Below, piece after piece: positions 33,885 through 41,627 of a DNA stretch of 41,627 nt. This stretch comes from Bacteroidales bacterium. Lineage in GTDB: Bacteria; Bacteroidota; Bacteroidia; Bacteroidales; ML635J-15. Position numbers and translations under genes: made by a program. The notes under the pieces were generated by a model. The model was given only the letters and a program-made list of their open reading frames with translations. It was not told the DNA's origin and did no database searches. The DNA is taken from the NCBI GenBank assembly GCA_023228725.1, contig JALOAQ010000008.1, positions 1 through 41,627 on the forward strand. Reading direction: 5' to 3'. Position 1 is the stretch's first letter. Every line of letters begins with the position of its first letter.

Positions 33885-33956
33885 GGTCCCTTAGTTCAAT
33901 GGATAGAATATAAGATTCCGGTTCTTAAGATAGGGGTTCGAGTCCTCTAGGGATCA
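33885..33956 (+). tRNA. tRNA-Arg (anticodon CCG)
   Basis: A complete cloverleaf can be drawn: acceptor GGTCCCT/AGGGATC (one G-T), D stem GTTC/GAAT around AATGGATA, anticodon stem TAAGA/TCTTA with loop TTCCGGT and anticodon CCG, T stem AGGGG/CCTCT with loop TTCGAGT, discriminator A. CCA is not encoded. It reads CGG, a rare codon in such an AT-rich genome. It stands alone on the plus strand between minus-strand genes, with its own promoter and a strong terminator. Confidence 0.95.
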
Positions 33957-33960
33957 CAAA

Positions 33961-33997
33961 AAAAAGGCTGTCAATACTTTTCTGACAGCCTTTTTTT
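33961..33997. terminator. Strong bidirectional terminator for tRNA-Arg and gldN
   Basis: AAAAAGGCTGTCA and TGACAGCCTTTTT form a 13-bp perfect stem around a 9-base loop, with T-runs in both directions. It begins 4 bases after the tRNA discriminator and lies 9 bases beyond the gldN stop, so it serves both converging units. Confidence 0.92.
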
Positions 33998-34006
33998 CAT
34001 ATTTTT

Positions 34007-34948
34007 TTAATATTCCCATTGGTCATGTTCCATTAGGCTTATTTTTTCTTGTATTCTTTCACCTTCTCTAATAGCATCAATTCCCAATAAATAATCTGAA
34101 ATTAAGCGGTTATCATAGTTATTTGATTCAGCAACAATATAGCTAGAAAATTTTCTTTTAAAAAATATATCATCAAAAGTTCTATGTTCAGCGTCATTAT
34201 GAGAATTGAAAACTTCATAAGAAGCAAATAGCGGTCTATAATCACGAAACCATATCCAGAAAGGCCAAACTCTTTCAACAGTTTCGTCTTTAACAACCCA
34301 TCCGTCAGGAGCAATTGCAATTATTTGCACATCCATTACAGATCTTTGTTTATCGAATACCCATTCTTCCCAGACCCATAATTTATCTAAAGCTCTAGTA
34401 TCGTCAAGTTTAGAGTCAATAGTTTCTTCATAAGTTCCTCCTTCGCCATCCGGCACAAGTATTTTTTCTTTATATGCCAACAAGTTTTCTCTTAGTTCAT
34501 CGTCAACATCTATGGGTTGTCTCCACCAATTAGTAATATCAGAAGCATCTAATTTATACACTGGATATCTTTTTCCATAAGTTGTATCAACCAACTCTCC
34601 TGTTCTCATATCATACAATTCACCAAGAATACCAATATTATACATCAACCAAATCAAATTTACTCTACTTCTTTGTGGCTGAATGATTGTTCCGTCTTCA
34701 CCTGTTCCGGGATAAGTCATTCTTAAAATTGGGAAATATAAAGGATGGTTTTGTTTTTCTCTTAATTCTAATACTCTTAGAATTTTTTTAGAGTACATAG
34801 CATCAGCTTCTCTAATTTCAGGATAAGGAACGAAACTGCGTTCAACTACATGTTCACGCATATAAGCACCATCTAAAACTTGCGCACTAATAGGCAGACA
34901 AAGAGTGATAAGCACTAAAAGAGGGAAAAACTTATTAACTATTTTCAT
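34007..34948 (-). CDS. gldN: Type IX secretion / gliding protein GldN (PorN)
   Basis: Periplasmic partner of GldK that forms the outer-membrane-associated ring of the type IX secretion system. The 313-residue product has a signal peptide MKIVNKFFPLLVLITLCLPISA, followed by the mature domain with YMREHVVERSFVPYPEIREADAMYSKKI-type start, WRLREKQ-like LELREKQNHPLYFP, and the conserved middle LWVWEEWVFDKQRSVMDVQI and GWVVKDETVERVWPFWIWFRDY-like blocks. It is the last gene of the porP-gldKLMN operon, 17 bases after gldM, and ends at a strong terminator. Confidence 0.94.
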   Translation of the reverse strand: MKIVNKFFPLLVLITLCLPISAQVLDGAYMREHVVERSFVPYPEIREADAMYSKKILRVLELREKQNHPLYFPILRMTYPGTGEDGTIIQPQRSRVNLIWLMYNIGILGELYDMRTGELVDTTYGKRYPVYKLDASDITNWWRQPIDVDDELRENLLAYKEKILVPDGEGGTYEETIDSKLDDTRALDKLWVWEEWVFDKQRSVMDVQIIAIAPDGWVVKDETVERVWPFWIWFRDYRPLFASYEVFNSHNDAEHRTFDDIFFKRKFSSYIVAESNNYDNRLISDYLLGIDAIREGERIQEKISLMEHDQWEY

Positions 34949-34965
34949 AATATAGAAATTTTAAA

Positions 34966-36597
34966 TTATTGTATTTTCACAGTTATACCATTAGTTTTTC
35001 TTTCACCAGAGGGGCTAGAAACTCTAATATTTGTAAAACTTGCTGCAGAACCTGGGGTTAAATTATCAAGAATTGCTTTTGGTATATTAGAACCTGTTCC
35101 AGCAATAGTTTGAGTTACACCTCTTACAGAATATAAAAACTCGTAAGCAATAACACTATAATTAACTCCCTTAAATGGGAAGAAATCAGACTCTAAGTTA
35201 GCAGTCAAAGTTGGTGTTCTTGTAATTGCTCCTTTTGGAACAGAAGCACCGTCTTTGTAGGCTCCTGCAATAACTAATGTTGGTGGCGGCACGTTTAAAA
35301 CCGCAAAAGTTTTAGATCCTAGAGTACGACCTCCTTCTTCTGTTCTAACTGACACAGAAATATTTACTTCTTTAGCTGTTACAGAAGCCGGAACTTTTAC
35401 TATATATCCTGCGCCAGACCTTACAATAGAAGCACCTCCTGTGATGCTAACGCTTACAGCTTCTTGTGGGTATCCAGAAACTGCCACTTCAACGGGATTA
35501 TCCAATCCTCTATAGAAGACATTACATGCACTAGCAGAAACAGTAAAACCAGCATCTCCAACTTGATATACAGATGAATAAGGCATCCACATATCACCAC
35601 GATTAGAAACATAATGCACAAGACCTCCATAAGTAAAATCACCAACTCCACCACAATCACGTGTATGCACACCTTTACCAGATTCATCAATAGGTAGGGT
35701 ATCATAGTTTGCACCTTGACGCAGTTTATATTGAACTTCACCATCAACTACAGTTGAGTCATAGAAAGGTGCATTATAAGTTAAATAAACTGTTGGTCGC
35801 ATTGAAGTATCGCGAGCTCCTAAAAATACATTAGATGTATATTTACCACCTCTAATAACGAAGCTACGAGGAGAACTTACCAAGGCCTCAAGAGAAGTAA
35901 TACGTATATCTAAGCCTTCTAATTTAGCAATCATAAACTCTAAGACATCAGCTTCTGAATTTCTAATATCAGCTTGTAATTTAGATAACATTGCTAAAGT
36001 TCCAATCATAGGCATACCACGACATAAAGTTTCTTCCCAAGTCCAAGGTTCTTCTTTATTATCTAATTGGTCTTTAGCCTCTAAATTTTTAGCAATATTT
36101 TTATAAACTGTTAATGAAGTGTCCTGAACTATTCCTAACAAAAGTTCTCTATAAGAATCTAACCATCCTCTCAGTTCTTTACCCATCATTGGTCCACCTT
36201 CGCCAACCATTACGATAGTTGCAGCATGAAGGTCGTCTTTCTTTTTAATTTCATCTTCTAAACTAGCTTCGGGGCCTTGACTTTCTCTTAATATCTGTAA
36301 TTTTAAGTCTTCAATATTTTGAAAAAACTCATTAGATTCTTTTTCGATATCATGAGCTTGTTTTGCTAATTGGGTGTATTTTCCAGGTTGATCAGCAACA
36401 CTAGCATCAATTCTGCCATATAGAGACTGAGTTTTAGCTGAAAAATTTATTGTTGTTTTTTGAATACTCTCATCAATTTTAACAAAGGCTGTTACAATTT
36501 CAGAGGATACATTCAAAGCAAGTAATGCTGTATAAAACAAATACATCATTCCTATCATTTTCTGCCTCGGGGTTTCCGGGCAATTTCCTCCTGCCAT
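34966..36597 (-). CDS. gldM: Type IX secretion / gliding motor protein GldM (PorM)
   Basis: Inner-membrane-anchored shaft of the proton-driven type IX motor, spanning the periplasm to the GldK/GldN ring. The 543-residue product begins MAGGNCPETPRQKMIGMMYL, the typical N-terminus in which a single transmembrane helix (about 13-33) carries the motor interface with GldL. A coiled-coil-like domain (about 35-230) and several beta-rich D2-D4 domains (about 240-543) follow. Length agrees with the family (about 510-540). It lies between gldL (45 bases upstream) and gldN (17 bases downstream). Confidence 0.95.
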   Translation of the reverse strand: MAGGNCPETPRQKMIGMMYLFYTALLALNVSSEIVTAFVKIDESIQKTTINFSAKTQSLYGRIDASVADQPGKYTQLAKQAHDIEKESNEFFQNIEDLKLQILRESQGPEASLEDEIKKKDDLHAATIVMVGEGGPMMGKELRGWLDSYRELLLGIVQDTSLTVYKNIAKNLEAKDQLDNKEEPWTWEETLCRGMPMIGTLAMLSKLQADIRNSEADVLEFMIAKLEGLDIRITSLEALVSSPRSFVIRGGKYTSNVFLGARDTSMRPTVYLTYNAPFYDSTVVDGEVQYKLRQGANYDTLPIDESGKGVHTRDCGGVGDFTYGGLVHYVSNRGDMWMPYSSVYQVGDAGFTVSASACNVFYRGLDNPVEVAVSGYPQEAVSVSITGGASIVRSGAGYIVKVPASVTAKEVNISVSVRTEEGGRTLGSKTFAVLNVPPPTLVIAGAYKDGASVPKGAITRTPTLTANLESDFFPFKGVNYSVIAYEFLYSVRGVTQTIAGTGSNIPKAILDNLTPGSAASFTNIRVSSPSGERKTNGITVKIQ

Positions 36598-36642
36598 ATT
36601 ATTAAGATTTTAAATTCGACATAAAAATTATCAAGCTCTAAA

Positions 36643-37569
36643 TTAATCTACTTTAAAGTTCATAGCAGACAACATATTACCATAAACAGTATTCATTGCA
36701 GCTAGATTATGACTTAATTTACTGATTTCTTCGCGATATTTTCTAGTATCTTCAGCAGATTGTTTCATATTTTCTAAAATTTCGTCTAAGCCACTATACA
36801 TTGCTTTAGATGATTCTATTTGTTGGTTAGTTCCTTGCAGTTGAAGTTCATAAACAGCATTTAAAGCAGTAAGATTTTTATTCATTATGCTTAGTTGCTC
36901 ATTATATGTTTTGCCACTACCTGCTGACATTGATAATTCATTATTCATATTTTCTATCAACCTATTGTAGGTATTAGCAAGAGCTTCACCGGAATTTCCA
37001 ACTACAGAAGCAGATTTTTCATATGTATTAGCTAATCTTTCTGCTTCGGAATTTAATTTTTCGGCAGAACTTCCATATGCGTCAGCAAAGCTAGCAACTT
37101 TTTCAGAAGCTTTTTCAAAATTAGCTACATAAGTATTGGTTGCAACAGTGGCATCAGAAACGTCATGCAGTTTTTCTGCTGTAGAATTTAAATTTTTAAG
37201 ACCATGCCCAAGTTTTTCAAAAAGCTCGGGAGTTATTTCTGCATTTTCTATCATAGCATCAAATTTTTCTAATGCTGATTTTTTTGAAGAAATAGCAGCT
37301 TTTTTATCAAGGACAGTTAAATTTTCTTCAATACCATCTAATTCAGGATATACCAAGCCCCAGTCATATTCATGATGAGGTGGTTCAAATGCAGAAAGAA
37401 AGAAAATAACAGCTTCTGTCAAAAGACCAACTGTCAACATTATACCTGCTCCGGGTAAATGTTGAATTTTAAATAATGCACCTACCATAACGATTGCAGC
37501 TCCCCAACCGTAAATAAAACCCATAAACTTTTTCCACTTCTTGCTTGCGAAAAATTCACTAATGTTCAT
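36643..37569 (-). CDS. gldL: Type IX secretion / gliding motor protein GldL (PorL)
   Basis: Inner-membrane motor subunit working with GldM to convert the proton gradient into movement. The 308-residue product has two transmembrane helices near residues 15-35 (GFIYGWGAAIVMVGALFKI) and 41-62 (GIMLTVGLLTEAVIFFLSAF), with a conserved Glu in the second (LLTEAVIFF) that is the proposed proton-path residue. The rest is a long cytoplasmic coiled-coil region. The length is closer to Porphyromonas PorL (about 309) than to the shorter Flavobacterium GldL, consistent with a Bacteroidales-like origin. Confidence 0.95.
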   Translation of the reverse strand: MNISEFFASKKWKKFMGFIYGWGAAIVMVGALFKIQHLPGAGIMLTVGLLTEAVIFFLSAFEPPHHEYDWGLVYPELDGIEENLTVLDKKAAISSKKSALEKFDAMIENAEITPELFEKLGHGLKNLNSTAEKLHDVSDATVATNTYVANFEKASEKVASFADAYGSSAEKLNSEAERLANTYEKSASVVGNSGEALANTYNRLIENMNNELSMSAGSGKTYNEQLSIMNKNLTALNAVYELQLQGTNQQIESSKAMYSGLDEILENMKQSAEDTRKYREEISKLSHNLAAMNTVYGNMLSAMNFKVD

Positions 37570-37637
37570 AATCGTGTCAGTTTTTAATTAATACTCTATT
37601 TTAATTTATATTTAACAAAACATTTTATACCTATATA

Positions 37638-39296
37638 TTAATACACTTGAGAATAAGAAGTTCCATCTGCTCTATGTCTTCCTAAATAAGATCTCACGCA
37701 ACGGAAACCGATATAGCTTTTTGCAGAATCTTGATATTCATAAGTACGTGTTCCATTTTGCATATAATAAGCCACATCTTTCCAGGAACCACCTCTAACT
37801 ACTTTACGTTTTCTTGCTGGAGGGTCATCCGGATGGGCATAATATTGATAATCAGGATTTAAGTCATGAGTAAAACTATAAGCACTTTCATCATATGCAT
37901 TACTTGTCCATTCTGCGACATTACCTGCCATATCATATAATCCCCATTCATTTGGGTCATAAGTAGCAACCATTAAAGTTTGAACTCCACCATCGTCATA
38001 ATAATTACCACGCATAGGTTTAAAGTTTGCTATAAAGCAACCACTATAATTACGTGTATATAAACCACCCCAAGGATACATTGATAAATCTAAACCACCT
38101 CTGGCAGCATACTCCCATTCTGATTCTGTTGGCAAACGATAATCATTCAAATTATAATCATTTGTTGTTCTTTGATAAGCATTTTTCAGCATAGTTCTCC
38201 ACATACTAAATGCGTTTGCTTGTGTCCAGCTAACGCCTACAACAGGATAATAATCATATGCAGGATGCCAAAAATACATTTTGGTCATTGGCTCATTATA
38301 AGAATAAGTAAAATCACTTATCCAACACAAAGTATCTGGATAAATATGTACTTTTTCACGCATCCAATAGCTATATCTTCCACCATGACGACCGGCATCT
38401 GTTCTTCCATCGTAATTTCTAACTTCTCTTTCTGCAAAGTCATCCCAAGGTCTTTCTTCATCTAATTTTTCACGATCAGAAATTTTGCCTTCATAAGTTC
38501 CTGTTTCAGGATTAAAATGACGACCTATTCTTAGCCCATGGTCGCCTTCTCTGTTGAAAGTACGTGAAATATCTTGTTCATTTCCATCAGCACCAGGTCT
38601 AAAAGTATGTTTTTGAGCTGCTTGTTTATAATCAAACCAAAAATAGTCATAATACAAAGCATCTGTATTTAAATCAATTTGACGCATAAAATGATAAAGT
38701 TCTGCTGGAGGCAATAGATATAAAGTTTGATTGAAATTATTTGGAATTTCATTTTTAATTAAAATACCTTTAATTTCAAGATTATTATAATCTAAAGGAC
38801 CTCTCCAATCTAAGAAGTTATAATTATCATAATCATCAAAATCAAACTCGCCATTTTCATACATATTAGTAATAAAATTAGATTCATCTTCTGAAACATC
38901 CGTGTCGTCAATGATAAAATCTGTTGGCTGATATGATTTCTTAGTGGTAATATCACCAAAATCTACGCTATTTTTGGTTTCTTTACCTAAAACTGTTAAA
39001 GCCATAGAGTCACGTACCCAAGCAACAAACTGTCGATATTCGGAGTTTGTAATTTCTGTTTCATCCATCCAAAAACCTTGAATAGTAACAGTTTTACTTT
39101 GGGCAGTCATTGAATAAGGAACATCTTGATCACTTGGTCCCATTTGATAAGTTCCCGGTGGAATGAATAACATTCCATAAGGATCCGGTGTGTGCCATAG
39201 TTTTCTATCTATCCCTGTCAGTTCGCCACTACCATAATAGCGACAACTACTAAGAGCCACTATGACTACTGCGCTGATGATGAGTAATTTTCTCAT
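37638..39296 (-). CDS. gldK: Type IX secretion lipoprotein GldK (PorK)
   Basis: Outer-membrane lipoprotein that forms the periplasmic ring with GldN. It has a lipoprotein signal ending VALSSC with Cys18 as the lipidated residue. The body is related to the formylglycine-generating enzyme (sulfatase-modifying) fold, seen in FIPPGTYQMGPSD near 45, DETEITNSEYRQFV near 78, RLPTESEWEYAARGG near 397, NVAEWTSNAYD near 463, and VVRGGSWKD near 505; the family uses this fold structurally. At 552 residues it is longer than typical GldK/PorK (about 460-490); the extra length is an acidic, Tyr- and Asp-rich stretch around 110-180. It lies between porP and gldL. Confidence 0.95.
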   Translation of the reverse strand: MRKLLIISAVVIVALSSCRYYGSGELTGIDRKLWHTPDPYGMLFIPPGTYQMGPSDQDVPYSMTAQSKTVTIQGFWMDETEITNSEYRQFVAWVRDSMALTVLGKETKNSVDFGDITTKKSYQPTDFIIDDTDVSEDESNFITNMYENGEFDFDDYDNYNFLDWRGPLDYNNLEIKGILIKNEIPNNFNQTLYLLPPAELYHFMRQIDLNTDALYYDYFWFDYKQAAQKHTFRPGADGNEQDISRTFNREGDHGLRIGRHFNPETGTYEGKISDREKLDEERPWDDFAEREVRNYDGRTDAGRHGGRYSYWMREKVHIYPDTLCWISDFTYSYNEPMTKMYFWHPAYDYYPVVGVSWTQANAFSMWRTMLKNAYQRTTNDYNLNDYRLPTESEWEYAARGGLDLSMYPWGGLYTRNYSGCFIANFKPMRGNYYDDGGVQTLMVATYDPNEWGLYDMAGNVAEWTSNAYDESAYSFTHDLNPDYQYYAHPDDPPARKRKVVRGGSWKDVAYYMQNGTRTYEYQDSAKSYIGFRCVRSYLGRHRADGTSYSQVY

Positions 39297-39350
39297 AATT
39301 ATTCTATTTTTAAGTAAGCGTTCTAATTATACGTAAAAAAATTTAAAAGG

Positions 39351-40295
39351 TTACAATCTTCTAACTCCTCTATGTCTTCCTGGTGTTCTATCTCTAGATA
39401 CATTAAAGCAATATCTAACCATTAACTCATGTGAACCTAAAATATTTGAACCGATTTTCACTAAACTAACATCATAGCTATAAGCAAAACTTAGTCCACT
39501 AATTAAGTGAACACCTATCATTGGTACTATTGCATCACTATATCTAAAAGATAAACCACCCCAAAAAGATTTATTAAATAATAATTTTCCATTTATTTGT
39601 GCTTCAACCGTACTTCCATCTGACTGAACCATTGCTGTTCCAATCAAATCAAAAGAAGGGTTTGGCAAAGAATATTCATAACCACCTGTTAAATAATAAT
39701 GTCTTGCTATATAACTTGGATTATCAATATCATATTTAATTGTTGGTTCCAACAAGTGAGTAGATGACAGGCCAATCCAAAAAGCATCTCCAACAAAAGT
39801 GGCTCCAAAATTCAAATCAAAACTGGTTACAGATTCCATATGCGGAATATTCGGGTCTCTATAAACAGGTTGTCCATTCAAAGATTCATTAGTTATCCAG
39901 TTTCCATCAATAGACCTATTTATAATTCCTAGACCAAGACCAATTCCCAAAGTCCCAGGATCTAAGTCTAAACGATATGCAAGATTAGCTCCAACACTTA
40001 AATCTTTTTGAAACCCAATAATATCTTGTTGGATGTTTAAACCTACACCTATTATATTAGCTATAGGCATATCAAATGTAAATAAAGAAGTTATTGGTCT
40101 TCCTTCTTCTTTAAAACCCACCCACTGTTGACGATGTAAACTAGTAACACACATTGCATTATTGCTACCCGCTGCTCCGGGATTATATATATTTTGAGAA
40201 TATTCAAATAAACTAAAGTGTGGATCCACCTGAGCAAGTGAATATTTAACAAAAATACTACCTAAAAACATTACTAATAATAAAACTTTCCTCAT
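39351..40295 (-). CDS. porP: PorP/SprF family type IX secretion outer-membrane protein
   Basis: Outer-membrane beta-barrel of the PorP/SprF family, needed for secretion or surface anchoring by the type IX system. The ATG at 40295 gives the signal peptide MRKVLLLVMFLGSIFVKYSLA; a longer reading would need a TTG at 40319. The mature 293 residues start QVDPHFSLFEYSQNIYNPGAAGS-like, the typical family opening (here VDPHFSLFEYSQNIYNPG), followed by LHRQQWVGF and alternating beta strands ending in ELMVRYCFNVSRDRTPGRHRG. It heads the porP-gldK-gldL-gldM-gldN operon, the same order as in Porphyromonas. A 54-base gap separates it from gldK. Confidence 0.93.
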   Translation of the reverse strand: MRKVLLLVMFLGSIFVKYSLAQVDPHFSLFEYSQNIYNPGAAGSNNAMCVTSLHRQQWVGFKEEGRPITSLFTFDMPIANIIGVGLNIQQDIIGFQKDLSVGANLAYRLDLDPGTLGIGLGLGIINRSIDGNWITNESLNGQPVYRDPNIPHMESVTSFDLNFGATFVGDAFWIGLSSTHLLEPTIKYDIDNPSYIARHYYLTGGYEYSLPNPSFDLIGTAMVQSDGSTVEAQINGKLLFNKSFWGGLSFRYSDAIVPMIGVHLISGLSFAYSYDVSLVKIGSNILGSHELMVRYCFNVSRDRTPGRHRGVRRL

Positions 40296-40632
40296 ATAAT
40301 TCTTGTTTATCACTTTCAATACTTAAACCAATTTTTATTTAATTTGTAAATAAAATATATTTTTTTCATATCTCCAAATTTTATTAACATTTTTTGTTAA
40401 TTTAAAGCAAAATTGTTAATAAGTATGTAAAATAAAAATTCTGCTTACTGTTTTTTTTCATTATTCTAATCATATTTCTAACTTATTTTATAAAACAATT
40501 TTCAAAAATAATAATTATTTCAATAAATCAACGTTTTTTTATTAATTTTTATTATTCAAAACACAATATTTTTAGTTTACCACTATTTTTTTCATAAAAT
40601 TAACTCAATTTTTGGTTAAAACAGAATAAAAT
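40296..40632. other. Intergenic leader region of the porP-gld operon, 337 bases
   Basis: Extremely AT-rich gap between porP and topA, both on the minus strand. It contains one promoter candidate at 40503-40531 (listed separately), several poly-T runs, and no recognisable ORF, RNA gene or clear hairpin terminator for topA. If that promoter is used, porP mRNA would have a leader of roughly 200 bases. Confidence 0.5.
40503..40531 (-). promoter_or_regulatory. Candidate promoter of the porP-gldKLMN operon
   Basis: On the minus strand TTG at 40531-40529 is followed, after 18 bases, by TATTTTTG at 40510-40503, matching the Bacteroidota -33 TTG and -7 TAnnTTTG pattern with acceptable spacing. It is the only site in this gap where both elements were found. 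AT richness makes chance matches possible. Confidence 0.4.
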
Positions 40633-41627
40633 TTATACTTTTTTACTCTTAGAAATAATAATTTTACAATCTTCTAAGTCCATTTTTTCAGGATCGTAAG
40701 TTTTAGGTATTCTATAATTTTTCTTTTCATAAGAAATATAAGGTCCGTACCTTCCTTTTAATATTTTCAATCCTGGCATTTCGTCAAATGTGCGGCTAAA
40801 CGCTTCTTTTTGTTGCGAAACTTTTTCTTTTATAATTTCAATCGCTCTTTCTTTATTAATGGTATAAGGATCGTCTTGTTTTTTTATGCTATAAAACTTT
40901 CCATTATTTTTCACATAAGGTCCATATTTTCCAATAGCAACAATTAAATCGTCATCTTCGTAAGTTCCAATATTACGAGGTAGTTTAAATAAATCAAGTA
41001 CTTCTTCAAGGCTAACGCTCTCAACATTTTGATTTTTTCTTAAACTAGCATATCTTGGTGTTTCTGTACCTTCAATAGAAGCATAAGGTCCGTATTTACC
41101 AATTCTTAAAACAATAGGTAAACCTGTTTCGGGGTGAATGCCTATTTCTCTTTCCCATTTAGTAGTTTCTTTTTCTTTCAAACTAGTTTCTACTTGTATA
41201 GAGAATGTTTCATAAAATTTTGACAACATTTTATCCCAGGCAATTTTTCCAATTGCAATTTTATCAAACTCCTCTTCAATTTTTGCAGTAAAATCATAGC
41301 TTAGTATATTATCAAAATGATTTATCAAATAATCAGTAACCACAACGCCCATAGAAGTTGGGAATAATTTATTGTTCTCCCCACCAAATTTTTCTTTTTC
41401 CTTTTTCTTTTCTATTTTCCCATTTTCTAAAATCAAATTAATAATTTCCCTATTTTTAGGGCTTCTACTTTCTTTTATCACATATTCCCTTTGCTGAATA
41501 GTAGAAATAGTAGGTGCATAAGTTGATGGACGACCAATACCGAGTTCTTCCATTTTTTTAACCAAACTAGCTTCTGAATATCGATAAGGAGCTTGTTCAA
41601 ATTTTTGATTTGCTTCAATTTTCGACA
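40633..41627 (-). CDS. topA: DNA topoisomerase I, C-terminal part (cut by window edge)
   Basis: Type IA topoisomerase that relaxes negative supercoils. The frame stays open to the right edge, reading FEQAPYRYSEASLVKKMEEL and then GIGRPSTYAPTI, the well-known block after the active-site domain; about 331 C-terminal residues are visible and the catalytic Tyr and Toprim domain lie outside. The apparent start inside the window (a TTG) is just an internal Leu codon. After the end of the core come three C-terminal repeat motifs of the KYGPY type (RIGKYGPYASIEG, AIGKYGPYVKNNG, LKGRYGPYISYEK), the lineage-typical alternative to zinc ribbons. It ends with KSKKV before the porP leader region. Confidence 0.95.
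   Translation of the reverse strand, partial: SKIEANQKFEQAPYRYSEASLVKKMEELGIGRPSTYAPTISTIQQREYVIKESRSPKNREIINLILENGKIEKKKEKEKFGGENNKLFPTSMGVVVTDYLINHFDNILSYDFTAKIEEEFDKIAIGKIAWDKMLSKFYETFSIQVETSLKEKETTKWEREIGIHPETGLPIVLRIGKYGPYASIEGTETPRYASLRKNQNVESVSLEEVLDLFKLPRNIGTYEDDDLIVAIGKYGPYVKNNGKFYSIKKQDDPYTINKERAIEIIKEKVSQQKEAFSRTFDEMPGLKILKGRYGPYISYEKKNYRIPKTYDPEKMDLEDCKIIISKSKKV

Noticed and set aside
33885..33956. tRNA-Arg as an attachment site of an integrated element.
   Set aside because: No integrase, no repeated 3' tRNA segment and no mobile genes on either side.
41563..41565. TTG at 41565 as the start of a short 310-residue gene.
   Set aside because: The frame continues to the window edge with conserved topoisomerase I sequence, so this is an internal Leu codon of topA.

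Overview
The window is AT-rich chromosomal DNA from a member of the Bacteroidota, most likely an anaerobic, fermentative, Bacteroidales-like lineage. Four things in the sequence support this: a porP-gldK-gldL-gldM-gldN (type IX secretion) operon in the order known from Porphyromonas; a very large C25-type peptidase with a type IX C-terminal sorting domain; several upstream regions matching the Bacteroidota -7 promoter element TAnnTTTG, with no clear Shine-Dalgarno sequences; and pyruvate:ferredoxin oxidoreductase, methylmalonyl-CoA mutase and a [NiFe]-hydrogenase maturation set, typical of fermenters making propionate or succinate and handling H2. No phage, transposon, integrase or CRISPR array is visible.

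Layout. Positions 1-10176 carry central metabolism and replication restart: the 3' part of nifJ (PFOR), a proline dehydrogenase, a minus-strand pfkA-priA pair, and a divergent PPi-type phosphofructokinase followed by a nitroreductase. Positions 10296-14250 hold a NodU/CmcH-type carbamoyltransferase with its usual small membrane partners (SxtJ-like and DUF5989-like), and a divergent membrane-anchored SGNH hydrolase whose 3' end runs into a 16-bp tandem repeat. Positions 14434-18411 are mutA-mutB. Positions 18579-26169 are a compact operon hypF-C-D-E-A-B, a His-rich nickel permease candidate, a Rex-like regulator with an altered dinucleotide-binding loop, and an overlapping small gene of unknown function. 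No hydrogenase structural genes lie in the window.

The rest is mostly minus strand and envelope-related: a mosaic C25 peptidase (PKD, GEVED and SprB-like modules), a Cys-rich lipoprotein overlapping an ankyrin-repeat protein with a barrel-like C-terminus, an isolated plus-strand tRNA-Arg(CCG), then gldN, gldM, gldL, gldK and porP, and finally the 3' part of topA cut by the window edge.

How the genes fit together. The porP-gldKLMN operon encodes the core envelope motor and ring of the secretion system that would export the C25 peptidase. PFOR, the two phosphofructokinases and methylmalonyl-CoA mutase fit glycolysis to acetyl-CoA and succinate/propionate, with reduced ferredoxin that a hydrogenase matured by the Hyp proteins could discharge. 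The best candidates for something underdescribed are the carbamoyltransferase/SxtJ/DUF5989/SGNH module, the Rex-like regulator plus small coupled protein at the end of the hyp operon, and the ankyrin-barrel/lipoprotein pair.
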